Shown: piece after piece, positions 62,026-64,000 of the stretch | How positions within the stretch are numbered: the stretch's first letter is position 1 | How the letters are laid out: the number at the start of each line of letters is the position of its first letter | Origin: Scylla paramamosain | Taxonomy: Eukaryota > Arthropoda > Malacostraca > Decapoda > Portunidae | Assembly: GCF_035594125.1 (NCBI RefSeq) | Contig: NC_087156.1 | Location: 11,986,806-12,050,805, forward strand | Length of the DNA stretch: 64,000 nucleotides | Direction of reading: 5' to 3' | Translations under genes and position numbers: made by a program | The notes under the pieces: model-generated | What the model saw: the letters and a program-made list of their open reading frames with translations, nothing else | What the model was told of the DNA's origin: nothing | The model's database searches: none

Positions 62026-64000
62026 AATTTGGTTTTATTCCAAAGTAATGTGATTGTTCTGCTTTTTAGTGCTTTATTGCATATAACGCTCAAAAACACT
62101 CAAAAGACACTTTTCTGGTAATTGTATTTATTTCCCACATAAAGCTAGTTTCGCATGTAATTTGGGATTTTCGTAACTAAGAATATGAAAAACACTCAAA
62201 ATACACACATTTTATAAAGTAATTCTGTTTCTCAATTAAAAGTGTTATTCATGAGTTTCATCGTTTTGTTATCTAAGAAACTTCTCTAGGTACACGAGTT
62301 TTTGCGTTTTTTGCCTTTTGCTTCTTGTGGAACTATAAAACACTCATTATACACGTTTCTCAGAATGTCCTTTTGTTTTGGAATACTTTGCATCCATTTT
62401 TGCATTTTTTTTAGGCAACAAGCTCAAAAACATTCAAAATATACATTTTTGGTAATGTTATTCTATTTCTTCATATTGGTTGGTTTGCATCCTTTTTAGC
62501 GCTTTTCTACGTGAAACACTGAAAAGACACGTTTTCAGTAATTTTGTTTTGGATTCCCATATTGAATGACTTCCATGTTATTATCGTTTTGGTGCCTAAC
62601 ATACTGAAAAAACACTCAAAAGTAAGGTTTCTCGTAAAGTCGTTTAATTTCCACATGTAGGTGGCTTTGCATTCACTTTAGAGTTTGGTACATAACATTC
62701 CGAAAAAAAAGCTAAAATTAACTTTTTTTATAATATTCTTTTATCACATGATTGCTCAGAATTTTCCCAGAATTTTGGCATCTCGGTACCTATGAAGATG
62801 AATAACAAAAAAAAAAATGCCGTTTTTTTATATAGTTATTTATTTTTCTTTATAAAGAGTGTTATTTGTGGGTTTTATTTTTTTGGTTCTTAAAGAACTT
62901 AAAAACACTCATAATACACGTTTCTCGTAATGTCCTTTCGTTTCCCAAACATAGGGTTCTTTGCATGTATTTTCGCGTTTTTATAGGTAGCATGATCAAA
63001 AACACTCAAAATACATGTTTTGTATTTTGTAAAGAATAACATGTAATGTTATACTAATTTTCCATAAAGGGTGTTTTGCATTCGTTTTAGCGTTTTGGTA
63101 TGTAAGAAGCTCAAAAAAAAACTTAAAGGCACGTTCTTGGTAAAAGTTGGTTTCATTCACATGTAATGTTATTGCCCTGCTCTTTAGTGCTTTATTGCCT
63201 AACACGCTCAGAAACACCCAAAGTCACTTTTCTGGTAATGTCATTCCTTACCAACATAAAGCTAGTTTTGCATGCAATTTGGGGTTTTGGTAAATAAGAA
63301 TGTGAAAAACACTCAAAATACACGCATTTCGTAATGTTGTTATGTTTCTCATTTAAGAGTGTTATTCATGAGTACCAGAGTTTTGGTAACTAAGTAACTT
63401 CTCCATATACACGAGTTTTTGCGTTTTTTGCCTTGTGATTCTTGTTAAACTATAAAACACTTATTATTCACGTTTCTCGTAATGTCCTTTTGTTTCCCAA
63501 TATAGACTGCTCTGCATCCTTTTTCGCGTTTTTTGTAGGAAACAAGATTAAAAACACTCAAAATATATCTTTTTGGTAATATTCTATTTCTTCATATTTG
63601 TTGGTTTGCATCCGTTTTAGCGTTTTTCTACCTAAAACACGGAAAAGACAAGTTTTTACTATTTTCTTTTGGATTCTCATATAGAGTGACCCATATTATT
63701 TATCGTTTTGATGCCTAACAAGCTGAAAATCACTCATAAGACAGGTTTCTGGTAAAGTCGTTTAGTTTCCTCATATACGTGGCTTTGCATGCACTTTAGG
63801 GTTTGGTAAATAATAGTCCGAAAAAAAAGCTAAAATTAACTTTTATCACATAATTGCCCTGAATTTTGCCAGAATTTTGTCATCTTGGTACCTATGAAGA
63901 TGAATAAAAAAAAATAAAAATTCAAATTTTTCTATTTATTTATTTATTTATTTTTTTCTAAATGAAGAGTGTTACTTATGGGTTTTAGCTTTTTGGTTCT

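Larger units (their letters stand above)
56257..64000 (+). repeat. Satellite HOR array, plus orientation, to the window end
   Basis: Starts in segment F (TTTCCCAATATAGAG) with a shortened H at 56430 and follows the 25-28 kb lineage. A segments lie near 56808, 57883, 58933, 59513, 60594, 61670 and 62992. Includes a local tandem duplication at 58.5-59.6 kb and a damaged unit at 61875-62025. The array continues past 64000. No genes seen. Confidence 0.9.

Noticed and set aside
1..64000. CRISPR-like regular repeats
   Set aside because: Repeats are contiguous 86-105 bp monomers without unique spacers, in an AT-rich eukaryotic satellite with LINEs.
1..64000. Telomeric repeats (TTAGG or TTAGGG arrays)
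   Set aside because: No tandem run of either motif was found on either strand.

Overview
This is eukaryotic heterochromatin: about 93% of the window is one AT-rich satellite family with no intact gene. The unit is a higher-order repeat (HOR) of about 1.11 kb made of twelve segments, A to L, mostly 86-105 bp each. The non-satellite DNA is two copies of a decayed CR1-like LINE fragment and one 2.36 kb block holding two tRNA-derived SINE-like copies and a 5'-truncated jockey-like LINE. The jockey fragment looks to me like a family that is very common in decapod crustaceans, so a decapod is my best guess. That rests on memory, not on a search.

Layout, with '+' meaning the HOR reads A to L left to right: 1-162 minus; 163-6728 plus; 6729-7037 minus; 7038-19362 plus; 19363-23548 plus, an older five-monomer form of the satellite with a CR1-like LINE at 19501-21188; 23549-31262 plus; 31263-33254 minus; 33255-33703 plus; 33704-47224 minus; 47225-51212 minus, the inverted twin of the five-monomer zone, with the second LINE at 49412-51070; 51213-52081 minus; 52082-53900 plus; 53901-56256 non-satellite block; 56257-64000 plus. 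Breakpoints are read by eye and are good to about 5-20 bp.

The segments are related by duplication. 1-4432 is a direct copy of 6876-11334. 31263-35996 is an inverted copy of 4433-9205, including a small inversion island. 40905-52081 is an inverted copy of 18486-29305, including the LINE. 29306-31110 is a direct copy of about 14640-16435, and 52082-53900 a direct copy of 16690-18480. Those last two sources are almost adjacent, so the simplest reading is a tandem duplication with a period of about 14.7 kb whose second copy was later split by an inverted block of about 20.8 kb (31263-52081).

The HOR itself has readable ancestry. L resembles F, A resembles G, B resembles H, C resembles I, and D resembles K; J and the half-size E are extra. 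The five-monomer zone beside the LINE cycles through exactly these five classes without E or J. I infer that a pentamer was doubled and gained two segments to give the 1.11 kb HOR. The open reading frames in the satellite are repeated chance frames and I do not call any as genes.
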